This document shows positions 26,323-36,010 of a stretch of DNA of 38,574 bases, in pieces. The number at the start of each line of letters is the position of its first letter. The first letter of the stretch is position 1. The notes below the pieces were generated by a model. That model saw only the letters and a program-made list of their open reading frames with translations, had not been told where the DNA came from and did no database searches. Source of the stretch: an uncultured Desulfuromonadales bacterium (GTDB taxonomy: Bacteria > Desulfobacterota > Desulfuromonadia > Desulfuromonadales > Geopsychrobacteraceae); assembly GCA_947259715.1 (NCBI GenBank), contig CAMYNR010000167.1:37282-75855 (forward strand), in the 5' to 3' direction. A program made the translations under genes and the position numbers.

Positions 26323-28422
26323 TCAATAATTGGCATTCACGGTTGAAGATAAAGCCCAGCTGTCGCCACCTTCGGAGGAGATGAAGCTGCCGGTCGTCTG
26401 CCAGGACAGATGCCGGGTGATCAGCCAGCTCAGGGTCGAATTGTACTGCTCGCTCTCTTCATCGCCAAATTCATAGGCCAGACCGAAAATCGCCTGAAGC
26501 TTACGGGAGGCGAGCAGGGTCGCATTGCCAGCCAGAGTATTCTGGTTGGTCTCTTCGTCACGATTGAAACTGCCGCCGAGCTGCAGGACATCCGACGGGC
26601 GGTAATTGACGCTCACCCCATAACGGGTTGAGGCATCGCTGATGTCCGCCTCATCAACCGGTCCATCTGTGCTGTTCTCAACATAGCTGGCATTCAGATT
26701 GACATCCAGCTTCGGTGACAGCCGGGCATTGGTATTGAGAGTCACCCCCATGGTCGTCGTCTCGCCGCCGCTCTGGTTTTCCGTGCGGCTCCAACTATTG
26801 AGCAGGCTGGCAGTCAAATCTGGATAGATGATCGCGTTAAAGATCGCGTTGACCGAGTCACTGGTGGTTTGCCGGGCAGCGCCGTCGTCCGATTCGGTCC
26901 GGGTATAGCCGAGGGAAAAATCCAGCGTCCGGAGCAGGGCTGTGTTCATCGAAGCGGCATAGCTGCGGGTATTGCGATCTTCGGCATCCTCGATCTTATC
27001 GATGCTGTCACTCAAACTGAGAGTAAAACTCAGCCGCTCGGTCGGAAAATAGCTGGCGCTGATCGATTGATTCAGCTGTTCGCTGTCCGGACCGCGGTTC
27101 TGCTCATTGTCAACCCGGCGGAAATTGTAGCTGACCTGCCAGCGTTCATTCGGCCGGTAGGTCAGGCCGATTTCGCTCTGGTGGCTGATGCTGGTCCGGC
27201 GAATGCTTACTCGCGGCGCGGCGGAGGTGCTGATCTCACCCGCCTCAATCTCGGTGACAAAGACCGGGTCAACCGAAACAATGCTAATATCGGAAACCGC
27301 TTTGACAAAGCGGCTGTTGGCAGTATTCAGCAGGTCAAGAACAACGACGGTGCGAAAATTGTCCAGCCGGTAGGTGGCGGGGATATTCGCCACCTGGGTC
27401 CAGCTGTTGCCATCGTCACTGGTATAGACCCGCCAGGAAAGCAGTCCTTGCAAGGCCAGGCTCAGCTCCCGATCCAGCAGAATCTGCAGGCGATCGACGG
27501 GTTGAAAATCAACCTGAACAGCAATATTCTGACTCAGCTGACTGCCGACTATATCAATCCCCGCGGAGGTGATCTCATCATTATCATTCAGCGCGCCGTT
27601 GCCTGCTAAGGTCCCATTGGCCGGGGTATCGTCCCCGCCCGAGAAAGCAAAGGAGATACTGACCGGCAGGAGAAAATCTCCCCCACCCGTGTTCGGCGTT
27701 TCAGTGACGGTTTCATTGTCCCGATACTGTTGGGAGGCGAAGACCGTCAGCGTTTCTGCGAAAAAGCTGCGTGAGTACTCCAACTGAGCCAGGTGCTCGA
27801 TGTTTTCTGTTGACGAGCCATCAAGCTGATCATCGGTCGTCGCGCTGCGAAAATCGTAGAGCATGGCAAAGTCGGACCACTCGTGCTCAATACTGCCGCC
27901 AAAATCGATCGATTCGGTATCCACCTGGCGTGGCGAACCGTCATCATAATTGTGACCCTGGTTAAAAAAAGCGCGCAGGGCAGGCCAATCCTCTTTCAAG
28001 GTGAAAAATGTCCCGCCCCAGGAATTGTCCGTGGTCGAGGGCGAGCCCTCCCGATTCACCCGATTCTGCGAGGCGCTCAGACCCAGGAAGAACAGGTCAT
28101 TCCGCGTATCAAGGGCAATCGATGGATTGATCGAATCGGTGTCGACCCCCTCCGACGGCAGATTTTCGTTGTAGCGCAGTGAGCCGGACAAGGTCATGAA
28201 CTGGCTCAACTGCTTATTGTAGTTCAGGGTATAGCTGTGGCTGAACTGCGAGGTCGACTCGATATCGCCACCGGTCTCCCGATAGGTCCAGTTCCCGGTA
28301 AACCCGAGCGGATCCCCGGCCTGCACCGGAATCGCCAGGGCCAATAGCAGGCACAGCCAGCAACCGAGCGGCAGCAAGCGCAACGCGGGATATGTGTCAG
28401 AACTGATCTTCAACATCGGCAC
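26323..28422 (-). CDS. Outer-membrane beta-barrel protein with a discoidin/F5-8C-like insertion
   Basis: Signal peptide, many alternating amphipathic strands (e.g. 'LTASLLNSWSRTENQSGGETTTMGVTLNTNARLSPKLDVNLNASYVEN'), C-terminal NANY; central 'LLSWRVYTSDDGNSWTQVANIPATYRL...NSRFVKAVSD'. Confidence 0.78.
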   Translation of the reverse strand: MPMLKISSDTYPALRLLPLGCWLCLLLALAIPVQAGDPLGFTGNWTYRETGGDIESTSQFSHSYTLNYNKQLSQFMTLSGSLRYNENLPSEGVDTDSINPSIALDTRNDLFFLGLSASQNRVNREGSPSTTDNSWGGTFFTLKEDWPALRAFFNQGHNYDDGSPRQVDTESIDFGGSIEHEWSDFAMLYDFRSATTDDQLDGSSTENIEHLAQLEYSRSFFAETLTVFASQQYRDNETVTETPNTGGGDFLLPVSISFAFSGGDDTPANGTLAGNGALNDNDEITSAGIDIVGSQLSQNIAVQVDFQPVDRLQILLDRELSLALQGLLSWRVYTSDDGNSWTQVANIPATYRLDNFRTVVVLDLLNTANSRFVKAVSDISIVSVDPVFVTEIEAGEISTSAAPRVSIRRTSISHQSEIGLTYRPNERWQVSYNFRRVDNEQNRGPDSEQLNQSISASYFPTERLSFTLSLSDSIDKIEDAEDRNTRSYAASMNTALLRTLDFSLGYTRTESDDGAARQTTSDSVNAIFNAIIYPDLTASLLNSWSRTENQSGGETTTMGVTLNTNARLSPKLDVNLNASYVENSTDGPVDEADISDASTRYGVSVNYRPSDVLQLGGSFNRDEETNQNTLAGNATLLASRKLQAIFGLAYEFGDEESEQYNSTLSWLITRHLSWQTTGSFISSEGGDSWALSSTVNANY

Positions 28423-28472
28423 AGCAGATCGTCAAACCCATCTCTCAAAAGACCAAGCAGCAATAAACAAAA

Positions 28473-29267
28473 TCAGTTCACCAGATTGTGCGGGCCAATA
28501 TGGCAATGGATGCACTGCGGGTAGGTTTCATGCAGTTCGTCAAAATGCGGCTGTCCATGACAGGTACGACATTTGGGAATGACCTTGTGCTGAAACTTGT
28601 GGCAATACACACAATTGAACTGGTGGTGTTTGGTCCGATTCTCCGAAAGCAGCACCGCCGGCCCGGGATGACAGGAGGCGCAGAAAGAAACCGGCACATT
28701 GTTGTCGTAGGCCACCTTCAGCGGCATGTGCGGACGGTGGCACTCAAGACAGTTGGCATAGCTCTGTGAATCCTGGTGCGGCTCGTGGCATTCCAGGCAG
28801 GTCAGAAATTGACCATGCTGCTGATGGCACTCCTTGCTGTCGAGCACCGAATGATTGCTCGGATAATTCAACAACTCCTGCCCCTGGTTGGGGTGACAGG
28901 TCATACAGGCAGGTCGAACCTGCGAAGCCCTGGCGAAATCGATATTCAACGGGCTGTGCGGCCGATGGCAGTTCAGACAATCCGGCGAACTGAAATGGGG
29001 ATTGCCGCCTGACTCATGGCACAGAGAGCACTCGGGGATGGCGTTGGCGCCCCGCGGCGGATGCTCCTGATGGCAATCAGTACAGCCGATGGCATCGCGG
29101 TGCTGTCCGCCAGCGGCCTCGATCTCGGCGATCTGACTGCTATGGCACTTTTGGCAGTCACTTGGCAGCAATTCCGGCGCGGCAGCAGCGCTCGCCACCG
29201 CTCCGGCAGCAAAAGGCAGCAGCACCAGTGAGACAAGCAGAGAGCTGGTTATGAAAAAGCTTTTCAT
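28473..29267 (-). CDS. Secreted 11-heme c-type cytochrome (plus one SXXCH variant motif)
   Basis: Signal peptide MKSFFITSSLLVSLVLLPFAAGAVASA; 11 CXXCH counted; extra S-K-E-C-H in register. Start set to the internal Met of the 28473..29354 ORF. Confidence 0.9.
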   Translation of the reverse strand: MKSFFITSSLLVSLVLLPFAAGAVASAAAAPELLPSDCQKCHSSQIAEIEAAGGQHRDAIGCTDCHQEHPPRGANAIPECSLCHESGGNPHFSSPDCLNCHRPHSPLNIDFARASQVRPACMTCHPNQGQELLNYPSNHSVLDSKECHQQHGQFLTCLECHEPHQDSQSYANCLECHRPHMPLKVAYDNNVPVSFCASCHPGPAVLLSENRTKHHQFNCVYCHKFQHKVIPKCRTCHGQPHFDELHETYPQCIHCHIGPHNLVN

Positions 29268-29289
29268 CCTCGTTGACCTTTTCCCACGG

Positions 29290-31191
29290 CTAAATCCGAT
29301 CGCGGCGATCGCGCGGATGGCACTGCATACAGACCTTGGCGACCCTCTGGCCATGACACTTCACGCAGAAATCCACCTTGATCACAGCTGCCGATTTGCC
29401 CTGAATAGTCGGGGCCGGCGCAGCGATCCGTTCCGGCGTGGCTGCGGCCGCAGTCGGCACAGGCAACAGAATTGTTTGCGCGTCCTGGCGCGGCGGATCT
29501 TGCGGCGCAGGAGCAGGCAAATCTTTCTTACTGGATTGAATTACAGCGGCACGAGCATTCGAGCGTGGCAGGGCGTGAATTGCAGAATGAACCTGGTCAT
29601 TTGGCGGCGCTATCTCAAAGAGCTGCTCTCCCGCCATTTCTTCCAAACTGGGGGTAACAACTTTGCCATCGGGGTGAATTCCTCCAGAATCTCTCGCTAG
29701 GCCTGACTTTCCTTCGTCAACTGGCTCAGCAACCGGTTCTTTCACGGGCAAAGCCGAGTCGGTAGCAGCACTTTGCGTGCTTTTAATTTGCAAATTATCT
29801 GCCACCGGTTCTCCGCCGGTTGACGCTGGGGTCTCCGACTGGGCAGCGGGAATCCGCAACTCGGTCGCCTCACCGCGGGTCTTCAGCAGAGCCGGCAGCA
29901 GCTCTTCGCTGCGCAACTGCTCCGCAACGCGATATCCTTCAAGGGGATCACCGTAGGGTCCCACCAGAACTTGCTGCCAGACCCCGCGGGCGCCACGATC
30001 GAGGGGTTGAATATGGACCGGGTAACCTTTGGAGCGCAGCTTATCGGCCAGCTGCTGAGCGCTGCTCTCATCGCGGCTGATCGAAGTCAGCACCAGATAA
30101 TCGCCTACCGCATCAGCCTGCAAATCGACATCGATATGCCCAATGGCGATCAACTCCGCTTCGGCGACCGGTTCTGCAGCGAAAGGCTCAGGCCGACCAG
30201 CCTGCCCGGCGATCCTTTCTCCTGGCTCGCCGTAAATCGGCGGCAGGCCGCCAACAAATTCAAAGACCTGAATCCGATGATTAAAGGTGTCTGCAACCAG
30301 CAGACGTCCCTGGCCATCAACGATAATGTCGTTCGGATAGTAAAACCAACCGCGCCCCTGCCCGAGGCCGCCGATTTCGAACAGATATTCGCCGCTGACA
30401 GCGTATACCGATACGGTGTGACGCTGATAATCGACCAGATAGACCTGGCGACGAAACTCATCGATAGCGATCCCGCGGGGCCGCGATAACTTACCCGGCT
30501 CCCCCCCTTTTTCGCCAAATTTATAGAGATAGCGTTCGTTCTGATCGTAAACGTAGACGCGGCCCATAGATTCACTGACAAAGTAGAGGCGGCCGGCGCT
30601 GTCGATGTCGATGGCCAGAATTGACGCCTTTTCTTTAACCCCCAACACTTCGTCAAGGGGCTCAATGGTGCGCAGATAGCGGCCTTGCGGATCAAGCACC
30701 ACGACCCCGCTGCCATTCTGGCCGACAACATAAAGATTTCCCGTGGTACCAACCACCATCGCCAGCGGGGAAAAACCGGGCAGGTTGGGGAAATAAATTT
30801 TTTGTCTTGGCAGAAAAGCGCCGTCGTAGACGGCAATATGCGGCCTGGGTTCAGTCTCGCTGGCGCCAAGGCAGACATAAAGCTTGCCATCCTTGAGGAA
30901 ACTGCCACTGATGCTGTTAAGGCCGCGACCGGCACCGATGGAGAGGTAGGGGAAAAAATCGGCGGTCAACACCACCAGCTTGTTTTTCAAAGGGCTGACC
31001 AGATAGATTTCATCTTCCAGCGGATCGTAAGCGAGGGAAGCGGGAAAACGGATCGGCAGGCCGGCCTCATCCTGGGTGATCAGTTTGACCGAGCGTATCG
31101 GTCTGACCTGCAGATTTTCTGTCCAACCTGCCGCAGTCGGCGAGCAGAACAGCAGGCAGAGCAACACACAGCCCAGGCGATAGACGGACAT
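29290..31191 (-). CDS. NHL beta-propeller - SPOR-like - C-terminal diheme fusion protein
   Basis: NHL repeats ('LSRPRGIAIDEFRRQVYLVDYQRHTVSVYAVSGEYLFEIGGLGQGRGWFYYPNDIIVDGQGRLLVADTFNHRIQVFE'), SPOR-like 'DYLVLTSISRDESSAQQLADKLRSKGYPVHIQPLD...WQQVLVGPYGDPLEGYRVAEQL', C-terminal CVKCH/CMQCH. Start at ATG 31191 after GGGGGAG. Confidence 0.85.
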   Translation of the reverse strand: MSVYRLGCVLLCLLFCSPTAAGWTENLQVRPIRSVKLITQDEAGLPIRFPASLAYDPLEDEIYLVSPLKNKLVVLTADFFPYLSIGAGRGLNSISGSFLKDGKLYVCLGASETEPRPHIAVYDGAFLPRQKIYFPNLPGFSPLAMVVGTTGNLYVVGQNGSGVVVLDPQGRYLRTIEPLDEVLGVKEKASILAIDIDSAGRLYFVSESMGRVYVYDQNERYLYKFGEKGGEPGKLSRPRGIAIDEFRRQVYLVDYQRHTVSVYAVSGEYLFEIGGLGQGRGWFYYPNDIIVDGQGRLLVADTFNHRIQVFEFVGGLPPIYGEPGERIAGQAGRPEPFAAEPVAEAELIAIGHIDVDLQADAVGDYLVLTSISRDESSAQQLADKLRSKGYPVHIQPLDRGARGVWQQVLVGPYGDPLEGYRVAEQLRSEELLPALLKTRGEATELRIPAAQSETPASTGGEPVADNLQIKSTQSAATDSALPVKEPVAEPVDEGKSGLARDSGGIHPDGKVVTPSLEEMAGEQLFEIAPPNDQVHSAIHALPRSNARAAVIQSSKKDLPAPAPQDPPRQDAQTILLPVPTAAAATPERIAAPAPTIQGKSAAVIKVDFCVKCHGQRVAKVCMQCHPRDRRDRI

Positions 31192-31368
31192 CTCCCCCCA
31201 GTTTTTTCTCTGCAGATTTGAGATCATTCCGGCAAAACCCAATCCAGTTTGAAACGCGGCAATTACTTACCAGGACAGCTGTGGAGGCAAAGATACACCT
31301 TTAAAGCCGGGCATTATTACACCATGCTGGCATACCTTTTGGTTTTTTCCCCTCAATAGAGCAGACCC

Positions 31369-31824
31369 CTATGCGGAGAGGTCGATGGCCAGGGCAAATT
31401 CATCACAATCAGGAAACTTCACACATTTCACGCAATCTCCCCAAATTTTTTGCGGCAGCTCCGACTTTTCGATATCGTGAAATCCCAGACGCTTGAAAAA
31501 ATCGGGCTGGTAGGTCAGCGCGAACACCCTTTTCAAACCCATCTCACGGGCTTCCGCCAGGCAGGCCTCGACAATCTTTCGGCCGACCCCTTTGCCCTGC
31601 TGCCCCTGAGCGACAGCCAGCGAGCGGACTTCGGCCAGATCTTCCCAGCAGATGGCCAGAGCTCCCACCCCCAGCACCTGACCAGCTTCTTCATAAACAT
31701 AAAAATCACGAATCGTATCGTAAATATCGGCCAGCGAACGGCCAAGCAGTTGCCCATCTTTGGCGTACACCAGCAGCAGCTGATGGATGATACGGGCATC
31801 TGAAATACGGGCATGACGGATCAT
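31369..31824 (-). CDS. GNAT N-acetyltransferase, short ArgA-type
   Basis: IRHARISDARIIHQLL..., EVRSLAVAQGQQGKGVGRKIVEACLAEAREMGLKRVFALTYQPDFFKRLGF, as in short-form N-acetylglutamate synthases. Confidence 0.82.
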   Translation of the reverse strand: MIRHARISDARIIHQLLLVYAKDGQLLGRSLADIYDTIRDFYVYEEAGQVLGVGALAICWEDLAEVRSLAVAQGQQGKGVGRKIVEACLAEAREMGLKRVFALTYQPDFFKRLGFHDIEKSELPQKIWGDCVKCVKFPDCDEFALAIDLSA

Positions 31825-31844
31825 AAAGTGTTCTCCTGCGAGTT

Positions 31845-33521
31845 TCAGCCGGCGATGCGTGCGGTAGAGCCGACAATCAATTCCCGGGCGTGCTCCAGCG
31901 TACGCTCGCTGATCTGCGCACCACCCAGCATGCGAGCCATCTCGGTCACCCGCTGGTCGCCTTCAAGCAGAAACAGCCGGGTTGTGGTTCGCCCGTCAAC
32001 CTCATCTTTAGCAACCTGATAATGATGGCTGGCAAAAGCAGCGACCTGGGGCAGATGGGTCACACAGAGGACCTGAAACTCTCCCCCGAGACGACTTATT
32101 TTTTCGCCGACAGCGGTGGCCGCCTCTCCCCCGATCCCCGCATCGACTTCATCAAAGATCAGGGTCCGCACCCCGTCCCCCTCCGGGGCACTGCGTTTGA
32201 GCGCCAGCATTATCCGGGACAGCTCCCCGCCAGAGGCGACCCTGGCCAGCGGCTGGGCTTTTTCCCCGGGGTTGGCCGCCAGATAAAACTCCCCTTTTTC
32301 CATTCCATCGGCGGCGGGCTCAGCAAGCGACTCGAGACGCATGCTGAAACGCGCCTTCGGCATGGCCAGCGCAGCAAGTTCGCCCTCGACCGTTTTGGCC
32401 AGAAGCTCAGCCGCCTGTTGCCGCAGGTGGCTCAGCTCTTCGCCAACGCCCCGCAACGCCGCGGAACTTTCAGTGAGCTGTTTTTCCAGCTTGGCGCGCA
32501 GCCCTTCGACATCACTGAGTTCGGCCAGCTCCGCCTCAATTTGCTCTTGATAGGTCAGCAGCTCTTCGATACTTGGTGCATATTTGCGCTTCAGACCGGT
32601 CAGAACTGCCAGCCGTTCCTCAACCTGCTGCTGGCGTTGCGGTTCAAAATCGAGCTTATCGGCATAATCCCGCAGTTGCGCGGCGACATCTTCCAGTTCA
32701 TAAAGACTGTTGCGCAGGGTCGTCGCCAGAGGCGAAAGCTGGGGATCGATCTGCTGCAGCGCCTCAAGCTGCTCAGCGAGCTCCCCAAGCCGTTCGCAGA
32801 CAGCGCCCTGGCCGGCATAGAGATTCTGGTAGCCGCCGCTGCTGGCCGCGGCGAGCTTTTCGGCATGCTGCAGCAAAGCGCGCTCCTGCTCCAGTTCGAC
32901 ATCTTCCCCTGCTATCGGCTTGGCGCTGGCAATCTCCTGCTGCTGAAACGCCAGCATATCGAGGCGCTGCTGACGCTCCCGCTCGGCTGTATCGAGGGCC
33001 TGAAGGCGCTGCTGAAGCTGCCGCTGCTGCTGAAAAACCTCTTGGTAGGCTGCAAGCTGCGGCTTTAATCCGGCAAAGTTGTCGAGTAATTCCAGGTGGG
33101 TCTCGGTGCGCTGCAGATGCTGATGTTCGTGCTGGCCATAAATATTGACCAGCCGGCTGGTGAGCTCGCGCAGCTGTGCGAGGGTGACCAATGAGCCATT
33201 TATGAACACCCGGTTTTTCCCGGAACGGGCGACAACCCGCCGGACCAGCAGCTCACCACTGTCTTCCAGGTCAAGCTCCAACAGCCGCTGCCGCACCCAG
33301 CTTTCCGCCTGCAGATCAAAAACCGCCTCAACGGTTGCTTCCTCAGCGCCGGTACGGATGACGTCACCGCGCGCACGACCTCCCAGCAAAAGATTGACCG
33401 CATCGATAATGATCGACTTGCCAGCCCCGGTTTCACCGGTCAGGACATTAAATCCGGCAGCAAAGCTGACATGCAGGCTGTCGATAATCGCAAAGTTCTT
33501 AATGATGAGGTCAGTGATCAT
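31845..33521 (-). CDS. recN: DNA repair protein RecN
   Basis: MITDLIIKNFAIIDSLHVSFAAGFNVLTGETGAGKSIIIDAVNLLLGGRA...FDEVDAGIGGEAATAVGEKI...VLCVTHLPQVAAFA. Confidence 0.97.
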   Translation of the reverse strand: MITDLIIKNFAIIDSLHVSFAAGFNVLTGETGAGKSIIIDAVNLLLGGRARGDVIRTGAEEATVEAVFDLQAESWVRQRLLELDLEDSGELLVRRVVARSGKNRVFINGSLVTLAQLRELTSRLVNIYGQHEHQHLQRTETHLELLDNFAGLKPQLAAYQEVFQQQRQLQQRLQALDTAERERQQRLDMLAFQQQEIASAKPIAGEDVELEQERALLQHAEKLAAASSGGYQNLYAGQGAVCERLGELAEQLEALQQIDPQLSPLATTLRNSLYELEDVAAQLRDYADKLDFEPQRQQQVEERLAVLTGLKRKYAPSIEELLTYQEQIEAELAELSDVEGLRAKLEKQLTESSAALRGVGEELSHLRQQAAELLAKTVEGELAALAMPKARFSMRLESLAEPAADGMEKGEFYLAANPGEKAQPLARVASGGELSRIMLALKRSAPEGDGVRTLIFDEVDAGIGGEAATAVGEKISRLGGEFQVLCVTHLPQVAAFASHHYQVAKDEVDGRTTTRLFLLEGDQRVTEMARMLGGAQISERTLEHARELIVGSTARIAG

Positions 33522-33552
33522 AAATTTCAGCCATCAGCATCCAGACAGATGA

Positions 33553-34410
33553 TCAGCGCTCCCCCCAACTCAGCTTGGTGCGCAAAATTTCAAAATAATC
33601 CTTATTGGGGCTAACCACCAGGTGGGTCCTCGCTTCGGAGCGACTGACCTCAACCACATCACCTGGCAGGAGCTTGCGCCCGACCTGACCATCTGCGGTA
33701 AAAAAGACCACGTCGTCTTCGAACTTGACCTCGATCCGGATCAGCGATTTGCTCCAGACCACAATCGGCCGGTTGGTCAGCATATGGGGGCAAATCGGCG
33801 AGATTACCAGGCTGTTGATTTCCGGAAAGATAATCGGACCGCCGGCAGCCAGGTTGTAGCCGGTCGAACCGGTCGGAGTCGAGATAATCAGGCCATCTGC
33901 CTTGTAGGTCGAGAGATGTCGGCCGTCGACGCTGGTGGCCATGTCGATGATCCGCGCCAAGGCTCCTTTGTTGATCACCACATCATTGAGGACAGTATAC
34001 TCACCGACAACCTTGCCGTTACGCCGGATCCTGGCATCAAGCATCATCCGCTCTGAGGTCTCATAGTCGCCTCGGACCAGACGATCGAGCATTTCGGGCA
34101 GCTCCGACTGGGTGACCTCAGTCAAAAATCCGAGCCGACCAAGATTGATTCCCATAATCGGTATGCCGCGATGCCCGACCAGGCGCGCAACGGAGATCAG
34201 GGTCCCATCACCACCAAGAACAATAATCAGGTCGACAATATCCGGGATCTCTTCAGCGGCATAGCCGTTGATCTGACCTATCAGTTCAGCCAAACTGTCT
34301 TCCAGCAGGACCTCAATCCGGTCTTTTTTCAACCGCTCGCACACTGCCAGCGCAATCTGCTCAGCATCCGGATGATTTTTTTTCGCGAAAACCCCGACTT
34401 TTTTCAGCAC
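33553..34410 (-). CDS. nadK: NAD kinase
   Basis: VLKKVGVFAKKNHPDAEQ..., LIIVLGGDGTLISVAR, GINLGRLGFLTE, ADGLIISTPTGSTGYNLAAGGPI. GTG start inferred; an in-frame ORF extends to 34518. Confidence 0.93.
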   Translation of the reverse strand: MLKKVGVFAKKNHPDAEQIALAVCERLKKDRIEVLLEDSLAELIGQINGYAAEEIPDIVDLIIVLGGDGTLISVARLVGHRGIPIMGINLGRLGFLTEVTQSELPEMLDRLVRGDYETSERMMLDARIRRNGKVVGEYTVLNDVVINKGALARIIDMATSVDGRHLSTYKADGLIISTPTGSTGYNLAAGGPIIFPEINSLVISPICPHMLTNRPIVVWSKSLIRIEVKFEDDVVFFTADGQVGRKLLPGDVVEVSRSEARTHLVVSPNKDYFEILRTKLSWGER

Positions 34411-34606
34411 CTGTCCACCCTGTTTTCTGTGACCACGCAAGGCCGTTGCCCACCGCGCAACGACGATCATATCCAATTGGCAATAAACCCCTGAGAAGTA
34501 CCACAAAGCATCGCTCAAAGTCTATCGCTTTCAACGACTTAGAGAGTTGTTATGAAGGCCGTCGCATGCTAGATTGACCACTCAACATTCACACAGCGAG
34601 AACAGC

Positions 34607-35926
34607 ATGGATCTCTTCGAGCAATCCTCCCGAAACAGCGGCAATACCCCCCTGGCAGAACGGATGCGGCCGCACGCACTTGACGAAGTGGTCGGTCAGC
34701 GACACCTGCTGGGCGAAGGCAAACTGCTGCGCCGACTGATTGAAAACGATCAGCTCAGTTCGGTGATTTTCTGGGGACCGCCGGGGACCGGCAAAACAAC
34801 CCTGGGGCAGGTGATTGCCGGCAGCACGGAGAGCCGCTTCGTGTTTTTTTCCGCCGTCCTTGGCAGTATCAAAGAGGTGCGCGAAATCCTTGCCGAGGCA
34901 AGGCAGCAGCGTGCCTATCATGGCCGTAAAACCTTATTGTTCATTGATGAGATTCATCGCTTCAACAAAGCCCAGCAGGATGCATTTCTCCCGGCGGTGG
35001 AAAAAGGTGAAATCACCCTGATCGGCGCCACCACCGAAAATCCAAGCTTTGAAGTGAATTCCGCTTTGCTGTCTCGTTCACGCGTGTTCGTCCTGGAACC
35101 CCTCGCAGAGGAGGATCTGCTGCTTTTATTGCAGAGGGCGCTGACCGACCCGCGCGGACTTCATGACCAGCAACTTGAACTGAATGAGGACGCAGCAGAT
35201 TTTCTCGCCGAACAGGCCGATGGCGACGCCCGCATCGCCCTGGGCGCCCTGGAAGTGGCCGCAGCGGCGGCCAACGATGGCCGCATAGATCTGTCGATTG
35301 CTCAGGAAGCACTGCAGAAAAAGGCGCTCCTTTACGATAAGGGCGCGGAAGAACATTACAATGTAATTTCCGCCTTTATCAAAAGTATGCGTGGCAGTGA
35401 CGCCGATGCCGCCCTGTATTGGCTCGCCAGGATGCTCGAAGCGGGTGAGGACCCGCTGTTTATTGTTCGCCGCATGGTCATCTTTGCCTCAGAGGATGTC
35501 GGCAATGCCGATCCGCGCGCCCTGCAGATTGCCCTGGCGGTGCAGCAGGCGGTACACTTTGTCGGCCTGCCGGAAGCGCGCATCAACCTGGCCCAGGGGG
35601 TCACCTACCTGGCCACGGCGCCGAAGAGCAATGCCAGCTACGCCGGTATCAATCAGGCCCAGGCCGAGGTGCGCAAATCGGGGGCCTTGCCGGTGCCAAA
35701 ACATATCCGCAACGCGCCGACCAAGCTGATGAAGGAACAGGGTTACGGCAAAGGATATAAGTACGCCCACGAATATGAAGGTGGCGTTGCAGCCCAAACC
35801 CACCTGCCTGACAAATTAGCTGGAACGACCTTCTACCAACCGACCGAGCGTGGCTATGAAAAAACGATTGGTGAGCGCATGGCGTATCTGAAAAACCTAC
35901 CGGCTGCGCCGAAGAGAAAAAGCTGA
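34607..35926 (+). CDS. rarA: Replication-associated recombination protein A (AAA+ ATPase)
   Basis: [78 protein letters not shown]; MgsA/RarA C-terminal domain. Confidence 0.95.
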   Translation: MDLFEQSSRNSGNTPLAERMRPHALDEVVGQRHLLGEGKLLRRLIENDQLSSVIFWGPPGTGKTTLGQVIAGSTESRFVFFSAVLGSIKEVREILAEARQQRAYHGRKTLLFIDEIHRFNKAQQDAFLPAVEKGEITLIGATTENPSFEVNSALLSRSRVFVLEPLAEEDLLLLLQRALTDPRGLHDQQLELNEDAADFLAEQADGDARIALGALEVAAAAANDGRIDLSIAQEALQKKALLYDKGAEEHYNVISAFIKSMRGSDADAALYWLARMLEAGEDPLFIVRRMVIFASEDVGNADPRALQIALAVQQAVHFVGLPEARINLAQGVTYLATAPKSNASYAGINQAQAEVRKSGALPVPKHIRNAPTKLMKEQGYGKGYKYAHEYEGGVAAQTHLPDKLAGTTFYQPTERGYEKTIGERMAYLKNLPAAPKRKS

Positions 35927-36010
35927 AGGGATTTCCGCCTGCCGGAACAGTCCACGGCAATGTCGGCAGGACCGAGCAACCCTTGCTGAATTGACCGGAA
36001 AGAGTGCTCG

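Noticed and set aside
31192-31368. Possible GEMM (c-di-GMP/cGAMP) riboswitch upstream of the island
   Set aside because: No conserved GEMM core or tetraloop-receptor pattern could be found on the minus strand; only weak short complementarities.
31369-31824. Cys-rich 'CVKCVKFPDC' in the GNAT protein as a heme motif
   Set aside because: No His after the second Cys and a cytoplasmic acetyltransferase fold; not a heme site.
31890-33068. 392-aa plus-strand ORF opposite recN
   Set aside because: Antisense to clear RecN; low-complexity Leu/Gln-rich translation without domain signature.
35938-35970. Inverted repeat CCTGCCG...CGGCAGG between rarA and rodA as a terminator
   Set aside because: Only 7 bp arms with a 19-nt loop and no U tract; too weak to call.
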